This document shows positions 11,166 to 24,200 of a stretch of DNA of 64,000 nt, one piece after another. The stretch lies in NCBI RefSeq assembly GCF_037975245.1, contig NC_092568.1, forward strand, positions 3,917,001 to 3,981,000, read 5' to 3'. This DNA comes from Apostichopus japonicus. Lineage: Eukaryota; Echinodermata; Holothuroidea; Aspidochirotida; Stichopodidae. A program made the position numbers and the translations under genes. The notes beneath the pieces are model-generated. The model did not search any database. It saw nothing but the letters and a program-made list of their open reading frames with translations, and was not told the origin of the DNA. Numbering within the stretch: the first letter of the stretch is position 1; the number at the start of each line of letters is the position of its first letter.

Positions 11166-14100
11166 CACGTTGACTTAGAACTTATGTTGTTGGTACAAGA
11201 CCACAGATGGGACTCACTATTGTTTATAGTCTTGCCCGATTTAAAATGTCCCGTGATTAAAATGGCATGCAAATGTGACCAAGGAACAAATAAATATTAG
11301 TAGAGGGCGCTCTTGTTAGCTTACATTTAGAGCTAATTTATGTTCTACTTACATTCAGAGCCATGTATACCTTTTTGTTTACATTAATGTAAGATACATA
11401 ACCTGTCATATTTCAAAGCTATAAGCCTTAAAGTGTTGAGATTCTTCATCCTATCAGACCAACCTATGAGAGGTTATTGATCCCCCCCCCCCCCACTCCC
11501 CTTGGCAGTAGTATACTGCATGATGTTGGTGCGAAGAAGAGTTTTGCCTGACCATTGCCTTTTCCAAACTTAATTGATCGGGCTGTTGTTAGCATTATAG
11601 TAGTGCTGTTGTAGGTGCAACTTTCCGAGTTTTCCCTACGAAAACACTTGGGTATGGGGGAGGGGGCAAAGTGGAAATGTTATAAATAAATCAGCCTCCC
11701 TAGAGAGTCATGTTTTTTGTGGTAACATTAAACATGGACCCTCACACTTGCAAAGTCATTCACATCCAGTGTGAGGGTATGACAGATAGGTGGGGGGGGG
11801 CCAGGGGAGACACACCCAAAATGTTCTGCTCAGTATCCCCAGGGGAGACACACCCAAAATGTTCTGCTCAGTATGTGCTGTAGACATGCTGACGGAGTTA
11901 GTGTGAAGGCTGGTTGCATGTGAGATAGTTGTCACAACATCAAATGATGTAGCATCACAGGCAATTGGGTTCATCTAATAATTTTAAATTATTTTATGCT
12001 AGAGAGCACCTTGACAAGATTTCAGTCCCTTCCGTAATAATAAAAATGTCAAGAATGTGGATTTTTATCCATCTGTCAATAATAGCTAATGAAATAAACA
12101 ACCAAATACCATTATCAATTGAGACTTGAGTTTATTGAAATCACCAAGTACAGTCCTCTTGTTGCAATGTCACCAGATTAAAGTATTGCCTTTATTCACC
12201 ACAAATATGCTTTGATATCACTTGAATAACAAAACAAATCGCTGCTTTTCCCAGCAACTAGATCGGAAGTAGAAATAAGCAAGCACAAAGCACACATACT
12301 TATTTACATATGAAACACAACCAGCTATGGTATTTCCAAGATACATTTGGCATGGCAAGGTACTGTCAACCAGTATGAAAACATTTCATGGTTCCTGCTG
12401 CTGCTCATTGATTAACAGGGAACACTCCAAGTATGTAATGATGAAGCAAGATCAATAATTGCCTTACAAAGCCACACCTCCTCATAAATACACACGTTAT
12501 CCATTGTAACACACATCGCCATGTGTAAGCTACCTATCAATAACACACTCACTTTTGATGGGACTGTGACTTATGGTTGTCTACTGTAGGTTTAACCCTG
12601 TGACCTCATTAATATTCATGATATGAGCACCAAAATCAATATTTTTATCAACAAATTATGGACCACCCACCCACCCACCAAATATAGCATTGATCAATCA
12701 TAGCCCTTGTTGAGTTATCGTGCATAAAAACTTAAGTGTCACACACATACACATATACACACACCCACACCGACCTGATTACAAAGGTTCCTTTGCTTTC
12801 AGCAAGGAACCAAAACTACAAAATGCCGTACACAAAATGCACATAAATTTAAGTTAACTGTTGTTTTTGATCCAGGCACAATGCAACATGATATTTCTTG
12901 TTAATTAAACAAAGAGGTAATTGCATACTACCTTGACAGCAAGGAAATGTTAATTGACTGAAAAGACTGACTGAAACCACAGAATGCTTAACATACAATG
13001 GGTGGGTTCATTTACTGCAATGTTCAGAAAATACCATAATATGAACCCTGCTGAAGGATAACTATTTCATGCCACAAAAAATACCTTTTCACAGTGAAAA
13101 GAACCTTTTTAGACTAAATAGATCTGTCAATAAAGGAACAGAACATATATCACCTGTGATTTGCAAAGGGCATATTTCTATAGCGTTTTAATGTTGAGAA
13201 TTGTTATTTATTTTAACATTGCTTACTAATTATTAGTCACTAGTATAAAATTCTTCTTGATTAACTGTATGATTAGGTGGCAGAAATATGATAATTATGA
13301 TAGTAACTTGAGCAAATATACCTACAAACCTTTTCTGCCACACCCCCTTTTTTATCATCACTGAACAACCATTCTAATTGTTATTCTGCTTGCATACAGT
13401 GCTTTCTCAATTGACTTGAATTGTGATCAATCATAGTTATTTGGATCATTTGCTTGATCCTATGAAGTTTTACAGTACCTAAATGAGTAAACATCTAAGA
13501 ATGTCTGCAAAGGTAAAATACTAACTGTATCCAGGGACAGTATTTAACTTATCACAATATGAGGTTCAACTGCATTATACCATACTGCAGCTTTAAACAA
13601 CTACATACACATAAACCTGCAAAACCAAGAAATATGCCTCCTCCCAACCCATTGCCTTTTCAGGTATGCACAGTATGCCTTCATTATTAGCAATCATGGC
13701 TGGTGAAAGACATAAAAATTGATAAAACATATGGAAAGGTGGCGATCATTTGATCCGTGCATAGTCGACCTCGGGCCTTAAGTGTGTGTTTTATACCTTC
13801 CAAAACGACCATATCGCGATCTTTTGAAAAAAATCAATGTACCGATATCATTTACTGATATCGGCTAAAACAAATTACAGTAGTTTAAACATTTCTCTTT
13901 CATAATCTTTTAACGAATCATCATTAATCTGAACTTTACTGTATGTCGTTTTCCGATTAAAAAAGTTTAAATTTTTAGTCCAGTCGGATTTATGTGCTTG
14001 CATATTCGTTTATTCTACAAGGACGCTAACTTCAAACTACTCGAATTCTCAGACCGTTTGATCAAACTGCATGGCTAAACTTGCGCAACTAACTTCAAAT

Positions 14101-14425
14101 TCTGTTCTTTCATATTATATAAGCCTATTTCTGATTGGTTAATGTTCACTGTATGTCTTTTTTCCATCGAATGAAAGTTTCCGTTAGAAATTTTTCTTCG
14201 AAAACCTCATTATAACGCCTCATTATTTATTCATGAGCTACGTCACGAATCAGCTTGTGTATCAACAACATTCCCACTGATGCTGCGTCCGACAATCGTA
14301 TTGTGATTTCTGAGGTGAATTTCGAGATTTGGGTGGTAATATGCAATGAAATAAGATGACGACATTGCAATAAACATAAATTAACAAGTTGAGAATCCTA
14401 TTTCATAGTTTCCTTTGAAATAGGA
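11166..14425. other. 3.3 kb without a recognised gene
   Basis: AT-rich, containing small simple repeats (a CCCA run near 12665, a CA run near 12745) and the small tandem duplication at 11801-11874. The stretch 12110-13700 has the look of a 3' UTR or intron, but no flanking coding exon supports that. No protein motif was found on either strand. Confidence 0.35.
11801..11874. repeat. 38-bp tandem duplication (two copies)
   Basis: A 36-bp block starting CCAGGGGAGACACACCC occurs at 11801-11836 and again, identical, at 11839-11874. The identity indicates a recent slippage or duplication event. An inverted pair, CCCTCACACTTG and CCAGTGTGAGGG, lies just to the left (11740-11780). Confidence 0.9.
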
Positions 14426-14429
14426 TGAA

Positions 14430-15775
14430 CAGGGGAGTATCCAGGGGGGGCGCAACAGGCGCGCGCCCCCCCTATTGGCCGTCACCAAAAAATAAAAAAG
14501 TTTAGCAAAAAAAAAAAAAAAAAAAAAAATTGATGACGACCTTTATGTGAGATGTCGGTGATCGCTCAACCCCCCCCCCCCCCTCCCGTATGCTTTATTT
14601 TTTGTTTGCCAAAAAAAGGTTCTGGCGAAGTTCGGCGGCATAATAGTTTTAGAAACATAGATGGTAATTGTGTTTGTATTATCACTATAAACACTAAATG
14701 ACATGCCAGCCATACTAAATTGTGCATTTTGTGTCCATATTTACTGGAAATGTTGCTTATTATTAAGGTCGAAAAATGGATCACATATGGCCATGGGCGG
14801 CGATCCTGGGTGGAGGGGGGATATATCCCCCCATGAAAATGGGTGGAGGGGATGTAATGCACCATATCCCCCCCCCCCCCACCAAATGCCAGGGATAAGA
14901 ATATTTTCATGCCTACATTTATGCATCTTCGTTAATGTACGGCTCTTTTTTAGCTTCATTTCTCGCCTACCATAAACGCAGTGCGATCTTTTCAAATAAA
15001 GCGTCTTTATAAAGCAAAAATAGTTGACTGTAGGCTTCATTGGCCCTATTACAACAAAATGTATTATTGCGCCCACGGTATTGATATAGTACATATATGC
15101 ACCCTCATAGTATTCATATAGGCCCTATAGTAGGCCTACACACGTACATGTTCCCTCGAACAGCTGAGAATCTCATGTAACCAGGGTAAATTAATGCTTA
15201 ATACACGTTTCACCTGGATGCCCTAGCAATCGGTACCTAGGAATGTAACTATGTGTAATTGTGTATTGCATGTGTATAGGCCTATAATAGCATGCATGAG
15301 GCCATTTTCTTCATCGAATAATATAACAGAGCTCTCGAACATTCTAACGTTGCGCCTGAAACAAGATTGACAGGGGCAATTTTCCCAAAATAACACCCGA
15401 AATTAAGTATTTTGGATCCTGATTATGAGATATTTCGGACATGACATCCCTATTTTAAAGTTGGGTATATGCCGCTTGGAAACCTCGGGAAGTGCCGTTT
15501 CCGGCCATCTAGAGGGTTTGTTAATCCCAAAATTTTCTTGTACGCTTCGCGCCAACTCATGGTGGCGCTACGCTTAGATAGTCAACAAGGTCATATCCCC
15601 CCCCCCCCCCCCACTCGGAAGTACGGATCGCCGCCCATGCATATGACACCATTTTGCATTTCAGCCCTTCTTTGAAAGCAAAAATTGTACACCCCTCCCC
15701 TTAGACCCATCCCACAGGACGGCGATCATTCATGCCTGGCGCCCCCCCTATTGGAAAATCCTGGATACGCCCCTG
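14430..15775. mobile_element. hAT-like element with a second hAT nested inside
   Basis: The left end is CAGGGGAGTATCCAGG and the right end, in complement, is CAGGGGCGTATCCAGG (15 of 16). ATGAA is directly repeated outside both ends (14425-14429 and 15776-15780); a full 8-bp duplication is not preserved. Subtracting the nested element leaves about 500 bp of original sequence. It has poly-A and poly-C tracts and no transposase. Confidence 0.75.
14792..15639. mobile_element. nested non-autonomous hAT element, 848 bp
   Basis: There are perfect 15-bp terminal inverted repeats, CATGGGCGGCGATCC and its complement. The 8-bp target duplication is CATATGGC (14784-14791) and CATATGAC (15640-15647), 7 of 8. 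The GGGCGGCG core of the end resembles the CAAGGGCGGCGGAA ends of the elements at 19704 and 53266, so these families may be related. The internal 15482-15582 block is shared with the 53266 element. The open frames here (for example 15469-15675) are low-complexity or unrecognised. Confidence 0.85.
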
Positions 15776-15783
15776 ATGAATAT

Positions 15784-18440
15784 AGTGATATAAATTGCCC
15801 ACGTAAACGTTTGTAGCGAACGTACAGGCCTACCGTGCTTTATGTATTAATGCATATGGTTTAGTACAGTTAGGTTAACACTCGTATGTACGTAGGCTAA
15901 AGCTATCGCTAGGACTATCAATGGTTGTTTGTTTGGAAGATATCACTGTAAGTGGGTAACTCCATGTACCCCAGTTAATTAAGTCAAATACATGAGTTTG
16001 CCTAATAAATGTTATTTTCTCAAGTTCGATTAAAAGGTGTGCAGACAAATAAATGTATAAGCACAACGTCATGTCTCAGTGTTCGTTTACATTCACTGCT
16101 ATAATTATTTTAGCATCAGTTCATTTAGAAACAAATACAATCCCCATGCCGGTAATGGAACAGTCCGCCTGTCAATATGCATATTCATACCGGTGACTCA
16201 TAACATCGGCGGATTTTAGTCTGTGTGGCTTTGTAGAGCAAATGCTCTTTTATAGCCTAAACTTTTCCATATGCTAGTAGAACATATATTTTTCAGTTAT
16301 GTCCAGCCAAATCAGTCTCTATGTGATTACTGTCATGTCTTTCTGCTACTACTGCACTCATGAAACTTTCTCTATGAGGCATCTTATGCCCTTCAGCATG
16401 TCTCTTGACATAAATAGAATGAAAAGATAAAAAGTTTCAACATATTATGCATGAAAATATGAGTGTGATGTCTGGTATTTTGTGTAGAGTATTTGCCAGT
16501 TTTGCCCAGTTTTGGCAAAAGTTTTGCAAACTGCCATAGGTGAAATTATTGAATTTCTTTTCATTCAATGTCTGAAAATTTTGCCAACAGATGATTGAAC
16601 GAACACCGGCTCAGTGACTAAACTGAGAGGATGAACATTTCTAGTTGCCAGAGGAATGCTTGTGGTTGCAATTGTGACATTGCAGAGGAAATTGCATCCA
16701 ACTTTCACAAAAATCCATCACAAAGAGTTTCCAGAGCACTTAAACAACCATAGATAAATGTAATACCACACTCAAGTTGTGAAATTTTAACCCTAAATTT
16801 ATATAGCTTTTTTAATACTACTGATAAGTTACCAAATGCTGTAAACTGGTCATATGTACCAAAAGATTGAATGATTTGCAAACCCTGAAACTGGCATGTT
16901 GTATGATATGCTGCAGATTTCCTGTAAACAAGGCTCTACTTGATTCATAAATAAGTACTCGACCACATCGTGTGTCAACCTGAAAGAAATAGACATAATT
17001 TTTATAGAATTCCTAAATACAAACTGTAAATGATGACATCCTAGGCTGCTAGCACAGATATATGTATGGTGAACAAAATTACCACCTTGATGGTTATCTA
17101 TTACATGTTAATACAACTAGGAAGCTAATTGTATTTTGCCAATTTTGAGCTCTCTACATAACTTAATAGTTCAATCTTTTGTCAAGCAATCTCACTTGCC
17201 TCAAACACAAGACTGCACGGTTTAAAGTTGGTAAAGGATGGCTAAGCCAAAGGCTGTCATACAGTCCCAGTGCTATGAGGGGCTTTCACACCACCCATTC
17301 AGTAGTTACTTCAAAAAGGTACTCTAGAAAGATGAATAACAGATGGATAACAGCTAGATAGATTGACAGAGTGAAGATTCTGAGTCACAATAGTTCAAGT
17401 GGCATAGCTTGTTCGAGCTAAAAGTAACATTCCAATATGGGGGAGTCTTTCGAATATCCAGTTGCTCAGACTTACACCAGTATTTTACATACACTGTGCT
17501 TGATCTCCATTAACCAGGTGCCACTCCATTAAATATGGAATAACAACATTTTGCTCCAGAGTCTCCGTTCATACAATACCATGATGGCAACTTCCTAAGA
17601 CCAGTCATGGAACCATGCAAAATATTTTGTGTGTCTTTGAGTGCAGCTTAACTTTCCTTTCCAATGTTTTTTGGTTGTGCTTCTATACTGCTAGTACTAT
17701 CCTATTTTATCAGCATGTTAACGATCATTGACATCTGCTGCCAGGGTGTGTTGTCAGTAAACCATCTTTTGAAATTAAGGCCAGACTGTATAGTCATGCT
17801 TTTGAATGACATATCAGTTCTCTTGGATCTCATGCTGATCACCTGTCACAATTTTATTAAAATAGCTCAACACCTTGTCCAAACAGGGATCTCAATCACT
17901 GCAGTTTACAAAGTCATTACAAACTGAGGGCTTCCAATTTCATCCACAAAAGTCCACGAAATACGTACAGTATAGCCTAGTGCTGAAGAACATGTGGAGT
18001 GAGTACTTGGTAATATTATTATATTTTTCAAAATTGCAGACAATACGCTGCACATTGTTATACAGTGTACAAAGGACAAACAATGGGGCATTAGACATAT
18101 TGTGAATCGCCTTTGGGAAAGCACGACACCCCTCCCCTTGGATCCACCAGTACAAAGCTAAGTATTGATCCTAGGCCCTAGGGTACTAATAATTATTAAA
18201 ATTCCAGAGTGAATTGCCGTGCATGACACTGGCAGTACAGTTTGCAGGCCTAAGTAAGGCTAACACAGTTACATTCCTAAAATACAGTTACGCCTAGTAG
18301 TAGTAGTAACTACAGTAGTTAATACTATGCCTACTACTAGTTATAGGTAGGCTATATCGAAATTCGGACTTCTCCATCACTTCCAAAGCGCCCGAATCGA
18401 CCGCTCGCCATTTCTCTATTTCTATGCTCCTTCACCTTGA
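15784..18440. other. 2.7 kb without a recognised gene
   Basis: No conserved protein motif on either strand. Open frames at 17664-17927 and 17875-18155 have no recognisable sequence. A minus-strand gene starting near 18524 would have its introns or exons here, but I could not identify any exon with convincing splice sites. Confidence 0.35.
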
Positions 18441-18479
18441 CTATACACGCTTGAAGTCGGGCTGGAAGTCGCCATTCTT

Positions 18480-18935
18480 CTCGTATACGCTTTGCACTTT
18501 GTTTACATCTATGGGCGCAGACATCTTGATTTGGGATGCTTGGCAGCGATTGGCTGAAACCCCAAACCTTCTTTAAGATCTATTTTGATTGGTGCTAACA
18601 TACTGTGACACCGTCACCCTCCATGTAGGCTATACTCAAACGTTGACAATCGGACAGTTCTGCAAAGCCTAAGCTTCTCAGTGCTACATTCTGCACTGAC
18701 AACGATTCGATCAATTTCTTCAATAATTTCCGGTATAAATTAGATATGATTTAAAAAACTCCTTAAGCCACCATATATGTAGTAGATCGGTGGTTTCGTG
18801 GTCTTTGTGTAACACAAGATAAGTTTTAACAGCAGGCTCTTCGTTGTTTATACATCGCGGTAATCCAGCTCCAGCGCGAAGAATGTTCGCGTGTGTAGGC
18901 TACTCTAACGTTTACAATCGGACAGTTCTGCGATT
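18480..18935. repeat. duplicated block, copy B, with partial inversion
   Basis: This is the partner of 3360-3690. The CCAAT-rich part (18480-18615) is inverted relative to copy A, and the GATCGGTGGTT part (18720-18900) is direct. A further ~40-bp segment is duplicated inside this block: TGTAGGCTA...ACAATCGGACAGTTCTGC occurs at about 18625-18665 and 18895-18932. On the minus strand an ATG at 18524 opens a 27-codon frame that closes at 18441, behind two CCAAT boxes. This may be a promoter with a short 5' frame, but no protein is recognised. The block ends about 480 bp before the satellite array. Confidence 0.6.
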
Positions 18936-19516
18936 AAATCGATTCCGCCAAGTTTCATCTTTCGGTTTAACGAATACTTTACAAGTTTCCTTTTACTGTT
19001 AATTTGATCCGTGAATTTTATTTCAGCGATTTCGAAGAACAGTTAATGAACTGTGGTTTGAGTGTGAGTGTACTGTGTGTAACGCTATACAAGTACACCA
19101 ACTGAGCATCGTAGTATATACGTTCGCGAGTATGTACGTTATATATATGAGGCAATCCAATGTGCTTACACGTGAGTTTATTTGCTGCGGAATTGGGAGT
19201 GCTAACTTCAAGTCGCCTGTTTTGCCTATCTGCAAGCACTACGTCAATCACCATATTGAAGCGTTCGAACAAACGGTACTTTTGGTGAGAAACTGGTGAA
19301 TTTGAAAACCAGATTTCTACAAGAAGAAAACGTCGAATGGGGACAATTTTTACATGGTTAGAAAGAGAAAAATAATAACTACAAGGACAATGTATCAAAA
19401 TCTTCCACCAGACAATTCCTTTAATACTTAGAAGTGATTAAAAGTGCGTCGTCATCTTCATGAATTCAAAACCATCAAAGTAGGCTCAATTTAAATTAAA
19501 AGAAAGAAAATGTACT

Positions 19517-19624
19517 TGCCGAAACCCGGGAAAGTTCAGAACTCGTTTGAGTTCTCCTTAAATGATTTGAAGCAGGGACCTTTAGATCTTCAGTCTAACG
19601 CTCTCCCAACTGAGCTATTTCGGC
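19517..19624 (-). tRNA. tRNA-Phe(GAA)-like, first array unit, T-loop insertion
   Basis: The minus strand gives the acceptor GCCGAAA paired with TTTCGGC, discriminator A, A-box TAGCTCAGTTGG, and anticodon loop CTGAAGA between stems TTAGA and TCTAA (anticodon GAA). The T-stem CCTGC/CCGGG carries a mismatch here. The T-loop is about 42 nt instead of 7. The B-box reads GCTTCAAATC, off consensus, and the insert has TTAAGG where most units have CCGG. It is the outermost left unit and slightly diverged. Confidence 0.75.
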
Positions 19625-19703
19625 AGTTAGGAAGAGATAGATGCAATTAAATAATAAACAATTATTTTGATAATATATAAATTTAAGTCTGAAGTGAATT
19701 CTC

Positions 19704-20452
19704 CAAGGGCGGCGGAAGCACTTTTAATCTGGGGGGGCACCAACGTCGAAGGGCACTTTGCAGAAATTCGATTGGACTGATGCAGCCTGATATGTAGTAC
19801 CCTTTATAACTCTTATTGTATTATCTTATTTGCGTATACACATCACTCCATGAATGCCCCCCCGCCCCCGCCTCAAGTAAACAATGTATACTAGCACTGC
19901 AATATCTAATGTGCAAATTGGGAAATTGGAAAATCATTATAAAGTCCAAGTCCCTGCACACGCGTACGATACATGCATGAAAGCAAATGAAATATGTCAA
20001 AATACTGAAAGAAAAATAATTTTCTATGTGTTTTTCAATGGTTAAACTAATATTATTATGATCATTATTATTGTAACGACTTTGCCAATAATTCTAACCA
20101 ATTTGGAAGGGTTATAACACGGCAATGATTGTATGTTATTGGCATGCTATGTAATAACCAACGCATGCCTATATGATATGCACGTTAACATACATGTTGA
20201 ACGCGCGCGTAGCGCGCGAAAAATTTTGGTAATGTTTTTCGGGCAAGTCGTTACAGCCCCCCCCCCCCCCCTCCCCCCAAATCAAATTGGGCTCCTATAC
20301 GCCTGTGGTAGTAAACATTTAAAACTTCCGGGTTTCGCTTTGTAAACTCTTTATTTATTTAGAAATTTTTATGTAGAAAAAGGGCACATTTTTAACCTGA
20401 GGAAAAGTGGGGGGGCACGTGCCCCCTGTGCCCCCCGGTTCCGCCGCCCTTG
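19704..20452. mobile_element. non-autonomous hAT element in the array, 749 bp
   Basis: The terminal inverted repeats are CAAGGGCGGCGGAA and its complement TTCCGCCGCCCTTG. An exact 8-bp target duplication, GAATTCTC, lies at 19696-19703 and 20453-20460, inside the spacer of the first satellite unit. It is the same family as 53266-53922 but in the opposite orientation: both share GTGCCCCCTGTGCCCCCC next to one end, and the CTGGGGGGGCACC and GATTGGACTGATGCAGCCTG blocks near the other. No transposase; the internal open frame at 20133-20345 is unrecognised. Confidence 0.95.
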
Positions 20453-20556
20453 GAATTCTCTTAATACTTAGTAGTGATTAAAAGTGCGTCGTCTTCGTAA
20501 TAAATTCAAAACAATCAAAGTAGGCTCAATTAAAATTAAAAGAAAGAAAATGTACT

Positions 20557-20664
20557 TGCCGAAACCCGGGAAAGTTCAGAACTCGTTTGAGTTCTCCGGA
20601 AATGATTTGAAGCAGGGACCTTTAGATCTTCAGTCTAACGCTCTCCCAACTGAGCTATTTCGGC
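20557..20664 (-). tRNA. tRNA-Phe(GAA)-like unit with T-loop insertion
   Basis: Same architecture as the array consensus, 108 nt. The B-box is the GCTTCAAATC variant, which also breaks the last T-stem pair. A TTTT pol III stop lies about 7 nt downstream on the minus strand. It appears identical to the next unit (20840), which indicates very recent duplication or homogenisation. Confidence 0.8.
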
Positions 20665-20839
20665 AGTTAGGAAAAGATAGATGCAATTAAATAATAAACA
20701 ATTATTTTGATAATATATAAATTTAAGTCTGAAGTGAATTCTCTTAATACTTAGTAGTGATTAAAAGTGCGTCGTCTTCGTAATAAATTCAAAACAATCA
20801 AAGTAGGCTCAATTAAAATTAAAAGAAAGAAAATGTACT

Positions 20840-20947
20840 TGCCGAAACCCGGGAAAGTTCAGAACTCGTTTGAGTTCTCCGGAAATGATTTGAAGCAGGG
20901 ACCTTTAGATCTTCAGTCTAACGCTCTCCCAACTGAGCTATTTCGGC
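20840..20947 (-). tRNA. tRNA-Phe(GAA)-like unit with T-loop insertion
   Basis: Exactly 283 bp from the preceding unit and indistinguishable from it by eye. Anticodon GAA, A-box intact, B-box variant GCTTCAAATC. It is the last complete unit before the LINE. Confidence 0.8.
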
Positions 20948-21087
20948 AGTTAGGAAAAGATAGATGCAATTAAATAATAAACAATTATTTTGATAATATA
21001 TAAATTTAAGTCTGAAGTGAATTCTCTTAATACTTAGTAGTGATTAAAAGTGCGTCGTCTTCGTAATAAATTCAAAACAATCAAAGT

Positions 21088-21103
21088 AGGCTCAATTAAA
21101 ATT
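21088..21103. repeat. LINE target-site duplication, left copy
   Basis: AGGCTCAATTAAAATT next to the poly-T tract (the LINE poly-A on the minus strand). The matching copy is at 26224-26239. The last two T bases are ambiguous because they merge with the tail. Confidence 0.9.
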
Positions 21104-21279
21104 TTTTTTTTTTTAAAGTTTCACTTTATTCAACCAAAATCAAAATGTACAGATAAAACAAGTGCTCTTAGTGCACTTTTTGACAAGTACTAAACAGAAT
21201 TTAGTAAAATAATAATCCAAACAGTTAATGCAGAACAAAGGAAGTATATATTAAGACTTTAGAAATGAAAAACAAAACC

Positions 21280-24200
21280 TTAAGAGACATTTGTCTTGAG
21301 ATTAATATGAAGTTTGTCTTTTTTAATTTTAACAAAAGACGTTCCGGACGTCCAAAGTTTACTGAACTGATGTTTTGTAAGACGACTGAAGTCTGCTTCT
21401 ACTCGGGTTTTAATTTCCTTTGCAATAATCGAGAGAAGAGCAGTCCCAGTTTGGGCTTGGTCTTCAAAAATATGAAGGCACCTTGACTTCCAAATAGCAA
21501 ATTTCGTAATACAAAAGATAAACCAAATTCTGTTGAAAACTATCTGTGGAAAGTCGACACAAGGGAATCCAAACAAATACAGTTTCATGTTAAATGAGCT
21601 GTTATCACCAGCTAATCTGTGAAAAATTTTCTCTACCCAAATCAAAACTGTCTTGGCTTTTGGGCATTCCCAGAAAATGTGAGAAATGGTCTCAATTTCG
21701 TTACACTGCTCGCAAGGACAAATACCGTCACCCATTCCCCAGTCCTTTATCCTTTTACCGGTGTACAAAATGTGATGTGCTAGACGCCATTGAAAATCCA
21801 TTAATTTGTTGCCTAGCATGTTACTAAAGGCCAGCTTCCAGATGGTCTCCCAAGGGAAAGCTGGGTAATCTCTAACAGCAATTAAGTTGGCACCACTGGG
21901 TTGAAGGGATTTAGTAATAAGTTTGATACTCTTACTGGACTGAAAGAAAAGGCTGTCCATGGAATGTAACCTCCTAATGATATCACTTGCGTAAAGTAAC
22001 GAGGGTGGACAAACGGCAGAATTTGGCCGCGTATTGGACCATAACTGAGGGAAGACTCTACGTAGTGGCATGGCCAGAAAGAAACGAGCTATAATAAAAT
22101 GGATAGGCGGGTCTTGCATGCGAGTCAGCAAGGTAAATAAAGGTCTAATTAACAATGCATCCATCTTATTTCTAAAACTATCTAAACCTAAGCCGCCTTG
22201 TAGTCTGTCCAAGATGATGACTTTCCTAGACACAAGGTCGGGTTTGTTTTCACCCCAAATAAAGGAGAAAACGGCTTTGTTTACTTCCTTGACCACACTA
22301 TCAGGCACACGAAAAACGGGGGCCACAAAGTAAAACAGTGGATAAATAACAGTATTAGTAACCAGTACTTTGCCTAGGAGAGTCAAGTGTCTGCTGCTCC
22401 AAGATTTAGCAAGAAGAGTGGCAGATTTAACCTTTGTAGCCCAATTACAATGGACAGCCTCCTTTGAACCAAAAGTCACACCCGTGATTTTGATTGAAGA
22501 GGTACTCCAATGAATGTTGGTGGGTAACTGACGAGAGGCAAACGTACCCAACTTTAAGCCACAAGTCTTGCTCATGTTTACAGAAGCACCGGTAGCTTTT
22601 TGAAAAAGTTTAAACACATTAAAATACTGTGCGATATCACCAATATTGGTTGCAACACATGTGGCGTCATCCGCGTATTGAAGAAATTTAACACGTCTGC
22701 CACTCCCACCAGGGATGGGAAAGCCCCGGATGCTATTGCAACTGTTAATATATCTAGAAATTGGCTCAATAAATAACACATACAGAACCGGTGAAAGGGG
22801 GCAGCCCTGCCTCACCCCTCGAGCAATGGGTATGATATCAGAGAGATTTCCGTTGATAAGAATACGACTGTAAATATTGTTGTACAAAATAGTCACCCAT
22901 TTTCGAAAATTGCTACCAAACCGTAACTTCTCGAGAACTCTCATAAGAAATGACCAAGAAACTTTATCGAAAGCTTTGTGTTGGTCGATTGAGATGAGGG
23001 CACAATCAATTTTCTTCATGGCAGAATAATCAATTATATCTCTAATTATGAACATATTATCGTGAATAGATCTGCCAGGGACAGAACACGTTTGATGCTC
23101 GTTTACAATAGTGGGCAATACTTTAGACATTCTGATTTGTAGAACCTTCGAGATCAGTTTATAGTCTGTGTTAAGCAGACTGATTGGACGCCAATTGGTT
23201 GGGTCAGTCTTATCACCTTTCTTTGGGAGAAGTGTAACGATGCCTGTACGCTGAGACATTGACATAGTGCCAGTTTTGAAAATGTTGTTATAAACACCGA
23301 GGAGGTCTTCGCCCAACATATCTAGGAAGGAGGAATAGAATTCATATGGAAGACCATCAATACCCGGAGATTTGTTATTGGAAGCAAGCGACAGAGCAAT
23401 CTTTATCTCATCTAGAGTGATAGGTTTTTCAAGACTTTCAATGTCCTCATCATTTAACATGTTGTGCAAACTATTAATGAAAACATCTTGAGAACTCTCG
23501 TCAAACCCTTCGTGGTTGGAATAGAGATCACTAAAGAATTTGTGGAAAACCTCTATAATTTCCTTATTATTGCAGGTAATATTACCGTCCGGTTTGCGGA
23601 CTTGATGAACAACTTTCTGATCGGCTTGACGTTTTTCTTTTCTAAAGAAAAAGGCAGATGGTTTTTCCCCTTCTTCAAGAAATTGAGCTCTGGAACGAAT
23701 GTAAGCACCTCTTAACTCAGTGTTAATAATATCATCGATTTCCTGAGAATTTGAAGTCGCACAAAGCGTTTGAAGCTCTTTAAGCCGATTTCTCTTCTGA
23801 CGAGCAATGCGGGAGCTGTGCCGAACCGCAAGCGTTTTAATTCTAGACTTAACGTTCTCCCACCAATCAGATAAAGCATTAAAACCTGGCTTCAGAGTGG
23901 ACCAAAGCTTATAATAAACACGTAATTCTTTGCAGAATTCCTTATCATTGTTAAGAGACACATTGTACTTCCAATAACCTTTCCCCCGAGTAGCAGTGTG
24001 AGGAATTTTGATGTTGACCTGAATAGGCTTATGGTCAGAATAAGGGATCGGCGACGTAGTCGCTTTGTTGACAAAAAAATCTCTCGAAGAGTAGATTCGA
24101 TCAAGTCTAGAACTTTGACTGTTGTTAAAACGAAACCAGGTATGACCGGGTATGGTGGGGTGGATAACCCTATAACAATCAACAAGATTATAAGTGACAA

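Noticed and set aside
17664-18155. Hydrophobic 87-codon frame and neighbouring frames as a membrane protein gene
   Set aside because: No promoter, splice or homology support; overlapping frames on both strands suggest chance.
18441-18524. 27-codon minus-strand frame behind CCAAT boxes (MSAPIDVNKVQSVYEKNGDF...)
   Set aside because: It closes without a good splice donor, no downstream exon was found, and the related ATG at 3644 opens a different peptide. Kept only as part of the duplicated block.
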